DNA from: Lachnospiraceae bacterium
GTDB taxonomy: Bacteria > Bacillota > Clostridia > Lachnospirales > Lachnospiraceae
DNA: 64,000 bases
NCBI GenBank assembly: GCA_017536965.1
Contig: JAFWCK010000049.1
Location: 44,135-108,134 of the forward strand
Direction: 5' to 3'
Shown here in pieces: positions 9,220 through 19,516 of this stretch; position 1 is the first letter of the stretch; every line of letters begins with the position of its first letter. The notes under the pieces are model-generated. The model worked only from the letters and a program-made list of their open reading frames with translations, ran no database searches and had not been told where the DNA came from. The translations under genes and the position numbers were made by a program.

Positions 9220-10179
9220 TTATTCTTCATTTGAGCTCTTAAGCTCTAATCCTAACTCCTTCAGTTTTGCGAAGACTTCTTCCAGTGATTTACGTCCAAG
9301 GTTACGGACCTTCATCATCTCTTCCGGAGTTTTGTTAATTAACTCTTCCACTGTGTTGATAGAAGCTCTCTTTAAGCAGTTGTAGGAACGAACAGATAAC
9401 TCCAGTTCGTCGATATTCATCTCAAGGACCTTCTCTTTGTCATCTTCTTCTTTCTCGATCATGACCTCTGCGGTCTTTGCATTCTCGGAAAGGTTGATGA
9501 ATAAGTTCAGGTGCTCACTGAGAACTTTCGCTGCCAGACTGATTGCTTCATCCGGAGCTAACGCCCCATTGGTGAATACTTCGATCGTCAGTTTATCGTA
9601 ATCGGTGATCTGTCCAACACGGGTATTCTCGATCTGGATGTTTACACGCTCTACCGGGGTGTAGATGGAATCGATTGGGATGACGCCGACTGCGGAATTA
9701 TCAGAACCATTCTTTTCTGCATCCACATAGCCTCTGCCTTTTGTGATCGTCAGCTCCATGTACAGCTTGCTGTCAGCACTGTCCAGTGTTGCGATAACGA
9801 GATCCGGATTAACGATCTCAATATCCTGATCGACCTGAATATCTCCAGCGGTGATAACGCCTTCGCCAGTGTAGTCGATATAGGCGATCTTTGCCTCATT
9901 TGTCGGACTGTTATTTCTGATTGCCAGATCTTTGAGGTTCATGACGATCTCTGTTACGTCTTCCTTGACGCCCGGGATCGTTGTGAACTCATGTAATACG
10001 CCTGCGATCTTCACCTGACTGACTGCTGCGCCAGGAAGGGAAGAAAGCATAATTCTTCTTAATGAATTTCCGAGAGTGGTACCATAGCCTCTCTCCAATG
10101 GCTCCAATGTGAATCTGCCATATTTGTTATCATCAGAGATCTCAACGACTTCAATATTCGGCTTTTCAAATTCGAACAT
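9220..10179 (-). CDS. rpoA: DNA-directed RNA polymerase subunit alpha
   Basis: The alpha subunit dimerises to start polymerase assembly, and its C-terminal domain binds promoter UP elements and activators. The 319-aa protein has both parts: the N-terminal assembly domain ([23 protein letters not shown] is its hallmark, around residues 27-49) and the CTD with [14 protein letters not shown] and [11 protein letters not shown] near residues 268-305. Position between rpsD and rplQ is the standard alpha-operon order. Confidence 0.98.
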   Translation of the reverse strand: MFEFEKPNIEVVEISDDNKYGRFTLEPLERGYGTTLGNSLRRIMLSSLPGAAVSQVKIAGVLHEFTTIPGVKEDVTEIVMNLKDLAIRNNSPTNEAKIAYIDYTGEGVITAGDIQVDQDIEIVNPDLVIATLDSADSKLYMELTITKGRGYVDAEKNGSDNSAVGVIPIDSIYTPVERVNIQIENTRVGQITDYDKLTIEVFTNGALAPDEAISLAAKVLSEHLNLFINLSENAKTAEVMIEKEEDDKEKVLEMNIDELELSVRSYNCLKRASINTVEELINKTPEEMMKVRNLGRKSLEEVFAKLKELGLELKSSNEE

Positions 10180-10224
10180 ATGCCCTCCTTTTCAAAGTGA
10201 TTTCCATAGCATTTGCAGGAATTA

Positions 10225-10824
10225 TTATTTAGAATACAACTCGACGATAAGCATCTCGTCAACCGGTACGTCGATGTCTTCTCTCTTAGGAAGTTCCTTC
10301 ACGGTGACTTTCAAGTTTTCCAGATCTGACTCTAACCAGCCCGGTACCAGTCTTCCGCCAGTGATCTCAGTAATGCTTGCATATCTTGCAGAGCCTTTGC
10401 ATTTTTCTTTAACTTCGATAACATCACCAGCACTGACCAGGTAAGAAGGAATGTTGATTCCTTTACCGTTTACCAGTAACTGTTTGTGGTCAACGATCTG
10501 TCTTGCTTCGCGGCGTGTTCTTGCAAAACCTGCACGGAAAACGATGTTGTCCAGTCTTCTCTCCAGGAGCACCATCAGGTTCTCACCGGTCTGGCCTTTC
10601 ATCTGTTTTGCCTTCAGATAATAGGTATGGAAAGGTTTTTCTAATACACCATAAATGAATTTTGCTTTCTGCTTTTCTCTCAGCTGAAGGGCATATTCAC
10701 TCTTTTTGCCGGAACGTCTGCCATTAGCAGCGCCTCTTTTTGATTTTTTATCAATTCCTAAATAAATTGGATCTAATCCAAGTGATCTGCATCTTTTCAG
10801 AACAGGAACTCTATTTACTGCCAT
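10225..10824 (-). CDS. rpsD: 30S ribosomal protein S4
   Basis: S4 starts assembly of the small subunit body and in many bacteria represses its own operon. The 199-aa protein contains the S4 RNA-binding fold (LERRLDNIVFRAGFA, RQIVDHKQLLVNGKG). The N-terminus lacks the four-cysteine zinc site found in some S4 proteins, so this is the zinc-free form. It lies between rpsK and rpoA with an 18-nt gap upstream. Confidence 0.97.
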   Translation of the reverse strand: MAVNRVPVLKRCRSLGLDPIYLGIDKKSKRGAANGRRSGKKSEYALQLREKQKAKFIYGVLEKPFHTYYLKAKQMKGQTGENLMVLLERRLDNIVFRAGFARTRREARQIVDHKQLLVNGKGINIPSYLVSAGDVIEVKEKCKGSARYASITEITGGRLVPGWLESDLENLKVTVKELPKREDIDVPVDEMLIVELYSK

Positions 10825-10842
10825 TCTTTCGCACCTCCTAAA

Positions 10843-11241
10843 TCAGACTCTTCTACGTTTTGGCGGACGGCATCCATTGTGTGGAACCGGAGTCACGTCA
10901 CTAATACTTGTTACCTGCAGACCGCTTGCCTGAAGAGCACGGATAGCTGCTTCTCTTCCGGAACCTGGTCCCTTTACAAATACGTCAACATACTTGAGTC
11001 CATGAACTAAAGCTGCTTTTGTTGCAGTTTCAGCTGCCATTTGAGCTGCATAAGGTGTAGATTTCCTTGAACCTCTAAAACCCAGACCGCCGGCACTTGC
11101 CCAGCTCAGTGCGTTACCTTCTGTATCTGTCAAAGTAACGATCGTGTTATTAAAAGATGACTGGATATGTGCCTGTCCTCGTTCAACGTTTTTCTTAACG
11201 CGCTTTTTGGTCACTTTTTTCGTAACTTTTTTTGCTGCCAT
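10843..11241 (-). CDS. rpsK: 30S ribosomal protein S11
   Basis: S11 binds 16S rRNA in the platform near the mRNA exit. The 132-aa length is normal. Conserved stretches visible are [15 protein letters not shown] and the C-terminal [17 protein letters not shown] Lys-rich N-terminus ([17 protein letters not shown]) precedes the fold. Alpha operon, between rpsM (80 nt) and rpsD (18 nt). Confidence 0.98.
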   Translation of the reverse strand: MAAKKVTKKVTKKRVKKNVERGQAHIQSSFNNTIVTLTDTEGNALSWASAGGLGFRGSRKSTPYAAQMAAETATKAALVHGLKYVDVFVKGPGSGREAAIRALQASGLQVTSISDVTPVPHNGCRPPKRRRV

Positions 11242-11321
11242 TTTCTAAACTAACCTCCCTTATGGGTTCCCGTCCGTTCTTCTATATATAAATACGAATT
11301 TCCGGATTGGGGTAAACTTGA

Positions 11322-11690
11322 TTATTTCTTCTTGTTTGCTACTGTTCTCTTAGGACCTTTACGGGTTCTTGCGTTGGTCTTTGTCTTCTGACCACGAACC
11401 GGTAAGCCCTTACGATGACGGATACCTCTGTAGCATCCGATCTCCTGAAGTCGCTTGATGTCCATAGCGACATTTCTTCTTAATTCACCTTCGACCGTAT
11501 AGTGCTCTTCAATAACGGAAGATAATTTCTTAACTTCGTCATCGGTAAGATCTCTGACACGGGTATCAGGATTGACGCCTGCTGCTTCAAGGATCTTTGC
11601 AGCGCTGGAAACACCAATCCCGTAAATGTAGGTCAGACCGATCTCAATACGTTTGTCTTTTGGTAAATCAACTCCGGAAATACGAGCCAT
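11322..11690 (-). CDS. rpsM: 30S ribosomal protein S13
   Basis: S13 is in the head of the small subunit and contacts the P-site tRNA and the large subunit. The 122-aa protein starts [21 protein letters not shown] and ends in the basic tail with [21 protein letters not shown], both diagnostic. First of the alpha-operon ribosomal genes after rpmJ, with a 30-nt gap. Confidence 0.98.
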   Translation of the reverse strand: MARISGVDLPKDKRIEIGLTYIYGIGVSSAAKILEAAGVNPDTRVRDLTDDEVKKLSSVIEEHYTVEGELRRNVAMDIKRLQEIGCYRGIRHRKGLPVRGQKTKTNARTRKGPKRTVANKKK

Positions 11691-11720
11691 TTATTCTACC
11701 TCCATTAAAATTTTGGGTAA

Positions 11721-11834
11721 TTAACCCTGACGTTGTTTATGCTTTGGGTTTTCACAGATAATTCTGATTTTACCTTTTCTTTTAATTACTTTGCACTTTT
11801 CACAAATCGGTTTAACTGATGCTCTAACCTTCAT
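11721..11834 (-). CDS. rpmJ: 50S ribosomal protein L36
   Basis: A 37-codon gene, read as [20 protein letters not shown] and ending [13 protein letters not shown]36 is the smallest large-subunit protein. The zinc ligands CxxC (C11, C14), a third Cys and a His near the end are all present, so this is the zinc-binding form. It has a good ribosome site (AAAGGAGTAG) and lies in the standard infA-rpmJ-rpsM order. Confidence 0.97.
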   Translation of the reverse strand: MKVRASVKPICEKCKVIKRKGKIRIICENPKHKQRQG

Positions 11835-11870
11835 GTCAAACTACTCCTTTCCAAAAAAAGTCCGCTGAAT

Positions 11871-11899
11871 ATATTATCATAAATAATTCTTCTGCACAA
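11871..11899 (-). promoter_or_regulatory. Possible internal promoter before rpmJ
   Basis: In the 83-nt AT-rich gap between infA and rpmJ the minus strand reads TTGTGC (11894-11899), 17-nt spacer, TAATAT (11871-11876). It could give extra transcription of rpmJ-rpsM-rpsK-rpsD-rpoA-rplQ. Confidence 0.35.
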
Positions 11900-11917
11900 G
11901 AAAAAACTTTTCTTTTT

Positions 11918-12136
11918 TTACTTATCTCTCCAGATGATCCTTCCCTTGGTAAGATCGTATGGAGACATTTCCAATGTGACCTTGTCTCCCGGGAGAATCC
12001 TGATGTAATTCATTCTCAGCTTGCCGCTGATGTGTGCCAGAACCGTATGTCCATTTTCCAGTTCAACCTGAAACATGGCGTTCGGTAATTTCTCTACTAC
12101 TTTTCCTTCGATTTCAATTACGTCAGCTTTAGACAT
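11918..12136 (-). CDS. infA: Translation initiation factor IF-1
   Basis: IF-1 occupies the ribosomal A site during initiation and helps IF-2 and IF-3. The 72-aa length is exact for the family, and the OB-fold signature is complete: [52 protein letters not shown]. It follows map by 11 nt. No KOW-domain gene lies between map and infA. Confidence 0.98.
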   Translation of the reverse strand: MSKADVIEIEGKVVEKLPNAMFQVELENGHTVLAHISGKLRMNYIRILPGDKVTLEMSPYDLTKGRIIWRDK

Positions 12137-12147
12137 TCATTTCCCTC

Positions 12148-12900
12148 CTAAAGTGATAAAATCTCTGGTTCACCGTCTGTGATCAGTATCGTATTCTCGT
12201 AATGAGCGGAAAGGCTTCCGTCGGCTGTTGTGCATGTCCAGCCGTCATCGTGAAAGATCACATCACCGGTTCCGATATTGATCATCGGTTCAATGGCCAA
12301 AGTCATTCCTGCGCAGAGCAAAATCCCTTTTCTCTTTTGCGGAAAATTAGGAATTTGTGGTGCTTCATGCATTTCTCGGCCAATACCATGGCCGACCAGG
12401 TCACGTACCACACCATATCCGCGATCGATACAGTAATAACCGATCGCATTGGAGATATCGTGCAGATGATTCCCTGCCGTTGCATATTTCATGCCTTCAA
12501 AGAAGCTCTCTTCCGTCACCTTGATCAAAGCACTTGCTTCTTCTGAAACCTGTCCGACCGCATGGGTTCTTGCTGCATCGGACTGGAAGCCGTTGTGGAT
12601 CAGCCCTATATCCAGACTGACAATATCTCCCTCCTGAATGATCCTGTTTGCTTTCGGGATACCATGCACTACCTCATCATTGATAGATACACACACCGAT
12701 GCAGGATATCCTTCATAGTTCAGGAACGACGGGATGGAGTCTGTCTTCCGGATCAGTTCTTCTCCAAGCCTATCGAGATCCAAAGTGGAAATTCCGGGTG
12801 CGATCTCTTCTCCTAAACGAAGATGCACATCGCGCAAGAGTTTGCCCGCATCCCTCATCAACTCGATTTCTCTTTTGGATTTAATAGTTACGCCTGTCAT
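12148..12900 (-). CDS. map: Methionine aminopeptidase, type I
   Basis: Removes the N-terminal methionine from new proteins. The 250-aa protein has the pita-bread metallopeptidase ligands: the two Asp in VSLDIGLIHNGFQSDAARTHA, the His in LVGHGIGREMHEAP, the Glu in LAIEPMI and the Glu in HYENTILIT. The substrate-site motif NDEVVHGIP is also present. The start lies 3 nt after the adk stop, with its ribosome site (GGAG) inside the adk end. Same order (secY-adk-map-infA) as in other Bacillota. Confidence 0.97.
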   Translation of the reverse strand: MTGVTIKSKREIELMRDAGKLLRDVHLRLGEEIAPGISTLDLDRLGEELIRKTDSIPSFLNYEGYPASVCVSINDEVVHGIPKANRIIQEGDIVSLDIGLIHNGFQSDAARTHAVGQVSEEASALIKVTEESFFEGMKYATAGNHLHDISNAIGYYCIDRGYGVVRDLVGHGIGREMHEAPQIPNFPQKRKGILLCAGMTLAIEPMINIGTGDVIFHDDGWTCTTADGSLSAHYENTILITDGEPEILSL

Positions 12901-12903
12901 AGA

Positions 12904-13548
12904 TTATGCTCCTAAAACTTTAACAATTGACTCGAAAACATCTTTCATGTCAACTGTTCCGTCAACATCCTTCAGAACGCCTTCTGCTTTGTAGTAGTCG
13001 ATCAGCGGCTGTGTCTGCTCATGATAAACATCCAGTCTCTTCTTGACTGTCTCCGGTTTATCATCATCTCTTAAGATGAGTTCTGCACCGCAGACATCGC
13101 AGATGCCCTCTTTTTTCGGAGGAATGTTCACTATATGGTAAGTAGCTCCGCAGCTTACGCATGCACGTCTACCGCCCATTCTGTCAATAATGTTCTGATC
13201 CGGGACATCGATGTTGATCGCAAAATCAACCTTCTCGCCTTTCTCAGCCAGAGCATTGGTCAGTGCCTCAGCCTGTGGAATGGTACGTGGGAAACCATCC
13301 AGAACATATCCGTTCTTTGCATCTTCCCATGTCAGTCTGTCCACGACCAGATTAACGACCAGCTCGTCCGGAACCAGGAGACCCTGGTCCATATACTCTT
13401 TTGCTTTCCGGCCAAGTTCCGTTCCCTCTTTGATATTTGCACGGAAGATATCTCCTGTGGAAATATGAGGGATCGAAAACTTGTCAGCTATCATTTTCGC
13501 CTGGGTTCCTTTTCCGGCACCCGGGGCACCTAACATAATAATTTTCAT
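12904..13548 (-). CDS. adk: Adenylate kinase, zinc-lid type
   Basis: Interconverts ATP + AMP and 2 ADP. The 214-aa protein has the P-loop [11 protein letters not shown] at residues 7-17, the AMP-binding segment STGDIFR, and a long LID with four cysteines (CVSCGATYH and CDVCG), the structural zinc site typical of Gram-positive enzymes. It is located 52 nt after secY and 3 nt before map, as part of the spc operon. Confidence 0.98.
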   Translation of the reverse strand: MKIIMLGAPGAGKGTQAKMIADKFSIPHISTGDIFRANIKEGTELGRKAKEYMDQGLLVPDELVVNLVVDRLTWEDAKNGYVLDGFPRTIPQAEALTNALAEKGEKVDFAINIDVPDQNIIDRMGGRRACVSCGATYHIVNIPPKKEGICDVCGAELILRDDDKPETVKKRLDVYHEQTQPLIDYYKAEGVLKDVDGTVDMKDVFESIVKVLGA

Positions 13549-13600
13549 CGTGATGCCTTTCTTATATTGATTCTGGTTTCGTAAGAGCTGCTACGCTTCG

Positions 13601-14920
13601 CTACTTAGCCAGGAATCCACTGTAATTTCTTACCAGAAGCATTGACTCAAGCTTCTTAGCGGTCTCCAGAATAACACCGACTACGATGATAAGAGAAGTT
13701 CCCGCGAAGGAAAGCTGTGCGTTAAATACGCCGGATACGATCATCGGAATAACTGCGATAATAATCAGGCCAACTGCTCCGATAAAGATCAAATACCGCA
13801 GTACTCTGCTGAAATACTCTTCTGTCGGTTTGCCCGGACGGATACCAGGAACAAATCCGCCCTGCTTTTTGATATTATTGGATACTTCTGCAGGATTGAA
13901 TGTAATCTGTGTGTAGAAGTATGCAAAGAATATGATCAAAGCAATATAGAGGAGCAATCCCAGTGTGTAGATCGGGTAGCCCGGTCTGCACCAGTAACTG
14001 GAGATAAAGAATCTTGTCCATGTGCCCGGATTATAGTTGGTTGCGAAGTTCGCAATGATGACTGGGAACTGGAACAGCGAAACAGCAAAGATGATTGGGA
14101 TGACGCCGGCGGTGTTGACCTTCAACGGAATGTGGGAAGCCTGTCCGCCAAAACTCTTTCTTCCGACAATCTTCTGTGAGTACTGAACGCTGATTCTTCT
14201 TTCACCATCATTCAGGTAAACAATGAAGGCGACGACTGCGACGGTAAGTGCAACGATAATGATTGCTGCCAGTACAGCCATACCAACACTGCTTGCTCCT
14301 TTGACAAACTGTTCGAACAGGTTCGAGTAGTCTGCCGGCATAGTAGAAACGATGTTGACCAACAGGATGATGGAGATACCGTTTCCGATGCCTTTTTCCG
14401 TGATCTGCTCACCGATCCACATAACCAGGACTGCGCCGGCTGTCAGAACAAGTGCATCACAGATGATCGTCCAGACGTATTTTCCTCCGGAAAGAGAACC
14501 GAAAATACCCTGGTTGCCGAAGCCGATCACCATGATAGTACTTTCTACCAATGCAAGTCCTACGGTGAGATAACGGGTAATTTTAGCAATTTTCTGTCTT
14601 CCATCCTCTCCTTCCTTCTGAAGCTCTTCCAGTTTTGGAATCGCGATCGTAAGAAGCTGGATGATGATGGAAGCAGTAATGTATACTGTGATATTCAATG
14701 CAAAGATAGACATGCTCGAAAACGAGGATCCTGTCAATGCATCAAAAAAGCCAAATGCTCCGCCTGCCATATTGCCAAGCACTTCCTTGACAACTGCCGG
14801 ATCAGTTCCCGGCAGCGGGATCTGGCAGCCGATTCTGACAATAATCAGCATTACGATAGTAAAGATCAGTCTTTTACGGATCTCTTTTACTTTGAATGCC
14901 TGAACTATCGTTTTGAACAT
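13601..14920 (-). CDS. secY: Protein translocase subunit SecY
   Basis: Forms the central channel of the Sec translocon. The 439-aa protein has about ten transmembrane helices. Visible hallmarks are RLIFTIVMLIIVRIGCQIPLP in helix 1, the plug region after it (FFDALTGSSFSSMSIFAL), GERRISVQYSQKIVG in loop 4/5 and the C-terminal RNYSGFLAK. The start overlaps the rplO stop by one base (TAATG), so the two are translationally coupled. Confidence 0.98.
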   Translation of the reverse strand: MFKTIVQAFKVKEIRKRLIFTIVMLIIVRIGCQIPLPGTDPAVVKEVLGNMAGGAFGFFDALTGSSFSSMSIFALNITVYITASIIIQLLTIAIPKLEELQKEGEDGRQKIAKITRYLTVGLALVESTIMVIGFGNQGIFGSLSGGKYVWTIICDALVLTAGAVLVMWIGEQITEKGIGNGISIILLVNIVSTMPADYSNLFEQFVKGASSVGMAVLAAIIIVALTVAVVAFIVYLNDGERRISVQYSQKIVGRKSFGGQASHIPLKVNTAGVIPIIFAVSLFQFPVIIANFATNYNPGTWTRFFISSYWCRPGYPIYTLGLLLYIALIIFFAYFYTQITFNPAEVSNNIKKQGGFVPGIRPGKPTEEYFSRVLRYLIFIGAVGLIIIAVIPMIVSGVFNAQLSFAGTSLIIVVGVILETAKKLESMLLVRNYSGFLAK

Positions 14921-15363
14921 TATTCTTCTACCTCACAGGTTCCACCTGCTGCTTCGATTTTTTCTTTTGCAGCGGCACTAAAAGCTGTAACTTTAACGTT
15001 TAATTTCTTTGTGACATTTCCTTTGCCCAGGATCTTGACACCATCACGCGGATGTTTGACCAGTCCGATGTCCATTAAAGTTTCAATGGTAACGTCTGCG
15101 CCGTCTTCAAAGCGATTCAGTGCACTTACATTAATGCCGACAATTTCTTTCGTATTAATGTTCGTGAAGCCTCTCTTAGGGAGTCTTCTGTATAATGGCA
15201 TCTGACCACCTTCGAAACCGATCCTTGGTCTTCCGGAACGTGCCTTCTGACCTTTATGTCCTTTTCCTGCTGTCTTGCCGTTTCCAGAAGCATGGCCACG
15301 TCCTCTACGGAAGTTATTGCTCTGTTTGGAACCCTCTGCAGGATGTAAATTTGATAAATTCAC
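14920..15363 (-). CDS. rplO: 50S ribosomal protein L15
   Basis: L15 is a late-assembly protein of the large subunit with a long, basic, Gly-rich N-terminal arm. The 147-aa protein shows that arm ([36 protein letters not shown]) and the compact C-terminal domain. Its stop overlaps the secY start. Confidence 0.98.
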   Translation of the reverse strand: MNLSNLHPAEGSKQSNNFRRGRGHASGNGKTAGKGHKGQKARSGRPRIGFEGGQMPLYRRLPKRGFTNINTKEIVGINVSALNRFEDGADVTIETLMDIGLVKHPRDGVKILGKGNVTKKLNVKVTAFSAAAKEKIEAAGGTCEVEE

Positions 15364-15377
15364 TTTTGTGACCTCCT

Positions 15378-15563
15378 TTATGCTTCTTCAACCTTGACTA
15401 AATGTCTTACGTGCCAAATCATTCCTCTGACTGCTTCGTTATCCGGAAGCTCAACTGTATGATTCACTTTGCGTAAACCTAAAGCTTTCACAGTTGCTCT
15501 GTGTTTCGGAATCGCACCAATAGGAGATTTGACTAATGTAACTTTGATTTTCTTATCTGCCAT
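15378..15563 (-). CDS. rpmD: 50S ribosomal protein L30
   Basis: L30 of the bacterial short type, 61 aa: [20 protein letters not shown] followed by [20 protein letters not shown]. It lies between rpsE (19 nt) and rplO (14 nt) with a clear ribosome site (GGAGGAAAG). Confidence 0.98.
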   Translation of the reverse strand: MADKKIKVTLVKSPIGAIPKHRATVKALGLRKVNHTVELPDNEAVRGMIWHVRHLVKVEEA

Positions 15564-15582
15564 TTTTCTTTCCTCCTATTCC

Positions 15583-16098
15583 TTATGCGGTCACTTCTTC
15601 GATTGTTTTCTCACGAAGTCTTGCAACCTCTGCCGGAGTCTTAAGCTGTTTCAATCCATCCATAACTGCGAGCACAACGTTCTGTTTGTTGTTGGATCCC
15701 AGAGATTTTGCACGGATATTCTTAATGCCTGCAAGCTCGACTACGCTACGTGCCGGGCCGCCGGCGATAACGCCGGTACCTTCGGAAGCTCTCTTCAGTA
15801 ATACGGAAGCGCCACCGTAATTTCCGATGATGTCATGAGGAATACTTGCTGTATCGTCAACCGGTACTTCGATCATATTCTTCATTGCATCTTCTTTGCC
15901 TTTCCGGATTGCTTCCGGAATTTCGATTGCTTTTCCAAGGCCTACGCCAACTTTTCCTTTGCCATTGCCGACAACGACCAGTGCCGTGAATTTGAAGTTA
16001 CGTCCGCCCTTTACAACTTTGGTAACACGTTTAATAGTAACGACCTTTTCTTCGAACTCAGGAGCTTCACTATTTGCGTGATTATCATCTCTTCTCAT
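15583..16098 (-). CDS. rpsE: 30S ribosomal protein S5
   Basis: S5 shapes the mRNA entry channel and affects decoding accuracy. The 171-aa protein has the N-terminal dsRNA-binding-like domain ([20 protein letters not shown]) and the C-terminal domain ([21 protein letters not shown]). Position between rplR and rpmD is standard. Confidence 0.98.
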   Translation of the reverse strand: MRRDDNHANSEAPEFEEKVVTIKRVTKVVKGGRNFKFTALVVVGNGKGKVGVGLGKAIEIPEAIRKGKEDAMKNMIEVPVDDTASIPHDIIGNYGGASVLLKRASEGTGVIAGGPARSVVELAGIKNIRAKSLGSNNKQNVVLAVMDGLKQLKTPAEVARLREKTIEEVTA

Positions 16099-16113
16099 TG
16101 CGTATCTCCCTTC

Positions 16114-16482
16114 TTAAAATTCTAATCCGGCTTCTCTGGCTGCGTCTGCCAATGCCTTTACTTTACCATGATAGATATAACCGCCTCTGTCAAAAACAAC
16201 AGTGCTGATACCTTTTTCTTTTGCTCTCTCGGCGATCACTTTGCCAAGGTATGCAGCTGCTGCTACATCGTTGGTCTTCTCAAGCTCTGCCTTTACATCC
16301 TTCTGAACGGTGGATGCGGATACTAATGTTGTATGTGTATCATCATCGATGATCTGTGCATACATATGCATATTGCTTCTGTACACTGCAAGACGTGGTC
16401 TTTCTGCAGTACCTTTGAAGCGATTGCGTAATTTCATGTGTTTCTTTTCACGAACCTCAGTTCTGGATTTCTTACTGATCAT
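16114..16482 (-). CDS. rplR: 50S ribosomal protein L18
   Basis: L18 brings 5S rRNA to the large subunit together with L5. The 122-aa protein has the conserved basic start ([19 protein letters not shown]), the central [20 protein letters not shown] and the C-terminal [20 protein letters not shown]. Gaps of 15-19 nt to its neighbours. Confidence 0.98.
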   Translation of the reverse strand: MISKKSRTEVREKKHMKLRNRFKGTAERPRLAVYRSNMHMYAQIIDDDTHTTLVSASTVQKDVKAELEKTNDVAAAAYLGKVIAERAKEKGISTVVFDRGGYIYHGKVKALADAAREAGLEF

Positions 16483-16501
16483 TATCTCTCACGCTCCTTT
16501 A

Positions 16502-17041
16502 TTACTTACCCGTCTTTGCAACTTTACGTCTGATATGCTCTTCTGCATACTTGATACCTTTGCCCTTGTACGGTTCCGGTCCTCTGAATGCTCTGATCTC
16601 TGCTGCAGCCTGGCCAACTTTTTCTTTGCTGATCCCTTTTACGATGATCTTTGTCTGATCAGGTACTTCGATCTCAATTCCTTCCGGTTCCGGATACTCG
16701 ATCGGGTGGGAGTATCCCAGTGTCAGGTTCAATACGTTTCCACTCTTTGCAGCTCTGTAACCAACACCGTTGATCTCAAGAGTCTTCTGGAAACCATCTG
16801 TGACTCCGACTACCATGTTATGGATAAGAGCTCTGGTAAGACCATGGAACGCTTTGTTTCTCTTCAGATCGTTCGGTCTTGTAATAATGATCTCTTCACC
16901 TTCCTGCTTGATCGTCATCTCTGACGGAAGCTGTCTGGAAAGTTCTCCTTTTGGTCCTTTTACAGTCACTACATTATTTTCTGCGATATCAACAGTAACT
17001 CCTGCTGGTATAGCGATAGGCATTTTTCCAACTCGTGACAT
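16502..17041 (-). CDS. rplF: 50S ribosomal protein L6
   Basis: L6 lies near the factor-binding site at the base of the L7/L12 stalk. The 179-aa protein begins [15 protein letters not shown] and has the duplicated L6 fold, with the C-terminal signature [20 protein letters not shown] 94-nt gap to rpsH upstream holds a possible stem (minus-strand ACACAA and TTGTGT) but nothing I can name. Confidence 0.98.
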   Translation of the reverse strand: MSRVGKMPIAIPAGVTVDIAENNVVTVKGPKGELSRQLPSEMTIKQEGEEIIITRPNDLKRNKAFHGLTRALIHNMVVGVTDGFQKTLEINGVGYRAAKSGNVLNLTLGYSHPIEYPEPEGIEIEVPDQTKIIVKGISKEKVGQAAAEIRAFRGPEPYKGKGIKYAEEHIRRKVAKTGK

Positions 17042-17135
17042 GCCGTTTCCTCCTTTTCTTTTTTCCGCATCTGCTTTGTGGTGGTGAACACAAGCATTGA
17101 CAGCGGTTAATAACGTAATATATTTGTGTCAGTTT

Positions 17136-17537
17136 TTACCATACGAACGCTAATACTTCGCCGCCGATGTTGAGCTTTCTAGCTTCTTTGTCGGTGATAA
17201 CGCCGTTGTTGGTAGAGATGATAGCGATTCCAAGTCCGCCAAGAACCTTTGGAAGTTCATCTGCGCTTGCGTATACACGAAGTCCCGGTTTGGAGATTCT
17301 CTTTAATCCGGAGATGATCTTTTCGTTTTTGTCCTTGCCGTATTTGAGCTCGATGCGGATTACATCAAAGTTTCCGTCTTTTACGATCTCATACTTAGCT
17401 ATATATCCTTCATCTAATAAGATTTTTGCGATAGCAAGTTTCATTTTAGATGACGGAACATCTACAGAGTCATGTTTCGCTGTGTTTGCATTACGAATTC
17501 TTGTAAGCATATCAGCAATAGGATCGCTCATTGCCAT
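17136..17537 (-). CDS. rpsH: 30S ribosomal protein S8
   Basis: S8 binds helix 21 of 16S rRNA and, in E. coli, also represses the spc operon. The 133-aa protein begins [18 protein letters not shown] and ends with the diagnostic [18 protein letters not shown]. It follows the S14 gene by 27 nt. Confidence 0.98.
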   Translation of the reverse strand: MAMSDPIADMLTRIRNANTAKHDSVDVPSSKMKLAIAKILLDEGYIAKYEIVKDGNFDVIRIELKYGKDKNEKIISGLKRISKPGLRVYASADELPKVLGGLGIAIISTNNGVITDKEARKLNIGGEVLAFVW

Positions 17538-17564
17538 AATAGTATTCCTCCTTCTAAAATGTTT

Positions 17565-17750
17565 TTACCAGCTTGCTTTCTTGACGCCAGGAATCTGTCC
17601 TTTGTAGGCCAGTTCACGGAAGCAAATTCTGCAGATTCCGTATTTTCTCAGATAAGCGTGCGGACGTCCACAGATTCTGCAACGGTTATATTCCTGCGTA
17701 GAGAATCTTGCTTTACGCTGCTGTTTTACTTTCATAGCTGTTTTAGCCAT
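17565..17750 (-). CDS. rpsN: 30S ribosomal protein S14, zinc-binding type
   Basis: The 61-aa form of S14 (also called S14 type Z). Two CxxC pairs, CRICGRPH and CRICFREL, form the zinc ribbon. This short form is typical of Gram-positive bacteria. It follows rplE by 12 nt. Confidence 0.98.
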   Translation of the reverse strand: MAKTAMKVKQQRKARFSTQEYNRCRICGRPHAYLRKYGICRICFRELAYKGQIPGVKKASW

Positions 17751-17762
17751 TGATATCCTCCT

Positions 17763-18305
17763 TTACTGCTTTGCAAAAGGCATGTTGAACATTGTTAATA
17801 ATTCTCTTGCTTCCTCATCTGTGTTGGCTGTCGTTACGATAATAACGTCCATACCTCTCACTTTGTCGATCTTGTCATACTCGATCTCCGGGAAGATAAG
17901 CTGTTCTCTGATGCCTAATGCATAGTTGCCTCTGCCATCAAATGCGTTCGGGTTAACTCCTCTGAAGTCACGGACACGTGGCAGTGCAAGGTTGATAAGT
18001 CTGTCAAGGAAGTTATACATCTTCTCGCCTCTTAAAGTTGTTTTGCATCCGATCTGCATGCCTTCACGAACTTTGAAGTTAGCGACAGATTTCTTTGCTC
18101 TGGTCGTTACAGCCTTCTGGCCTGTGATGATCTGCATGTCATTAACTGCGGATTCCAATGCTTTTGCATTTTCTTTTGCCTCGCCAACACCCATGTTGAT
18201 CACGACTTTAGCAATCTTTGGTACTTGCATCACATTTTTGTATTCAAACTTCTTCATCATAGCGTCTACGATTTCAGAATTATACATGTCTTTCAGTCTA
18301 CTCAA
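17763..18305 (-). CDS. rplE: 50S ribosomal protein L5
   Basis: L5 binds 5S rRNA and touches the P-site tRNA and S13 across the subunit interface. The 180-aa protein shows [19 protein letters not shown] near the start and [20 protein letters not shown] in the C-terminal half, both diagnostic. It is 21 nt after rplX. Confidence 0.98.
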   Translation of the reverse strand: MSRLKDMYNSEIVDAMMKKFEYKNVMQVPKIAKVVINMGVGEAKENAKALESAVNDMQIITGQKAVTTRAKKSVANFKVREGMQIGCKTTLRGEKMYNFLDRLINLALPRVRDFRGVNPNAFDGRGNYALGIREQLIFPEIEYDKIDKVRGMDVIIVTTANTDEEARELLTMFNMPFAKQ

Positions 18306-18326
18306 CTCTTTGAACCTCCTTCCTCA

Positions 18327-18638
18327 TTAATCAATTGCCTGATTGTTGGATTTCGCGTAACGAACTTTCTTTCCGTCAACGACCTGGAATCCGACTCTGG
18401 TCGTCTTGCCGTTCTGAACGTACATTACGTTGGAAATATGGATAGGTCCTTCCTGAGTAATGATGCCGCCTTCCTGGGTCTCTTTGCCCGGTTTCAGATG
18501 TCTTTTGATCATGTTGACGCCTTCTACCACGACAGTGCCTTTTTCAGCGTTTACAGCAAGTACCTTGCCTTCTTTATCTTTGTCTTTGCCGGCGATGACT
18601 CTGACGGTATCGCCTTTTTTGATTTTTAATGATGCCAT
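18327..18638 (-). CDS. rplX: 50S ribosomal protein L24
   Basis: L24 starts large-subunit assembly and lies by the peptide exit. The 103-aa protein begins with the KOW motif (KIKKGDTVRVIAGKDKDKEGK) and contains EGVNMIKRHLKPGKETQEGG. Standard position between rplN and rplE. Confidence 0.98.
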   Translation of the reverse strand: MASLKIKKGDTVRVIAGKDKDKEGKVLAVNAEKGTVVVEGVNMIKRHLKPGKETQEGGIITQEGPIHISNVMYVQNGKTTRVGFQVVDGKKVRYAKSNNQAID

Positions 18639-18649
18639 GTCTCTACCTC

Positions 18650-19018
18650 CTACAATACTTCAGGAGCCAGTGAAACGATCTTCATGAACTGTTTCTCTCT
18701 GAGCTCTCTGGCTACCGGTCCGAAAATACGTGTTCCTGTCGGAGTTTTATCTTCTTTGATAATGACGGCAGCATTCTCGTCAAATTTGATGTAGGAACCA
18801 TCTTTACGACGAGCACCTTTTTTAGTACGAACCACTACAGCCTTAACAACATCACCCTTCTTGACAACGCCGCCCGGGTTAGCATCTTTTACTGTAGCGA
18901 CAATGATATCACCGATGTTAGCATACTTCCTAGTAGAACCACCAAGAACTCTGATGCAAAGGATCTCTTTCGCGCCGGTGTTATCAGCAACTCTGAGTCT
19001 GCTTTCCTGCTGAATCAT
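18650..19018 (-). CDS. rplN: 50S ribosomal protein L14
   Basis: L14 sits at the subunit interface. The 122-aa length is exact for the family. It begins [19 protein letters not shown] and contains the signature [20 protein letters not shown]. It follows rpsQ by 17 nt. Confidence 0.98.
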   Translation of the reverse strand: MIQQESRLRVADNTGAKEILCIRVLGGSTRKYANIGDIIVATVKDANPGGVVKKGDVVKAVVVRTKKGARRKDGSYIKFDENAAVIIKEDKTPTGTRIFGPVARELREKQFMKIVSLAPEVL

Positions 19019-19035
19019 AATAATTCTCCTTTCTA

Positions 19036-19290
19036 CTATTTAGCCTTTTCAATGATCTCAACAAGGCGCCATCTTTTATCTTTGGACAGCGGTCTTGTTT
19101 CCATAACCTTAACTGTGTCACCGATGTTGCATTCATTGTTTGCATCATGAGCTTTCAGCTTATAAGTTCTCTTAATGATTTTCTTATAAAGAGGATGCTT
19201 AACGTTATCAACAACTGCAACAACGATCGTCTTGTCCATTTTGTTGCTCGTAACTTTACCGGTACGAACTTTTCTTAAATTTCTTTCCAC
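19036..19290 (-). CDS. rpsQ: 30S ribosomal protein S17
   Basis: S17 binds the 5' domain of 16S rRNA early in assembly. The 84-aa OB-fold protein contains [34 protein letters not shown] and [20 protein letters not shown]. It follows rpmC by 16 nt. Confidence 0.98.
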   Translation of the reverse strand: MERNLRKVRTGKVTSNKMDKTIVVAVVDNVKHPLYKKIIKRTYKLKAHDANNECNIGDTVKVMETRPLSKDKRWRLVEIIEKAK

Positions 19291-19306
19291 GTTTTCTCCT
19301 CCTTAT

Positions 19307-19516
19307 TTACTCGGCAGCTTTTGCTTTCTGTGTGATCACGGTTTTGATACGCGCGATGTTTCTTCTGACTTCTTTAATTCTGCCTGTATTTTCCAGCTGG
19401 TTTGTTGCATTCTGGAATCTTAAGTTGAAAAGCTCTTTCTTAGCTGCTGTCAGTTCTGCATCAAGTTCAGCAGCGGATTTAGTTCTTAAATCTTCTAAAT
19501 ATTTATTCGTTTTCAC
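19307..19516 (-). CDS. rpmC: 50S ribosomal protein L29
   Basis: L29 lies at the peptide exit and helps form the SRP docking site. I place the start at a GTG at 19516, giving 69 aa beginning [18 protein letters not shown]. Another GTG at 19525 would add three residues, but the Shine-Dalgarno-like GGAAGG is better spaced for 19516 and the sequence then matches usual L29 starts. The helical hairpin motif [16 protein letters not shown] is present. The start lies inside the end of rplP. Confidence 0.95.
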   Translation of the reverse strand: MKTNKYLEDLRTKSAAELDAELTAAKKELFNLRFQNATNQLENTGRIKEVRRNIARIKTVITQKAKAAE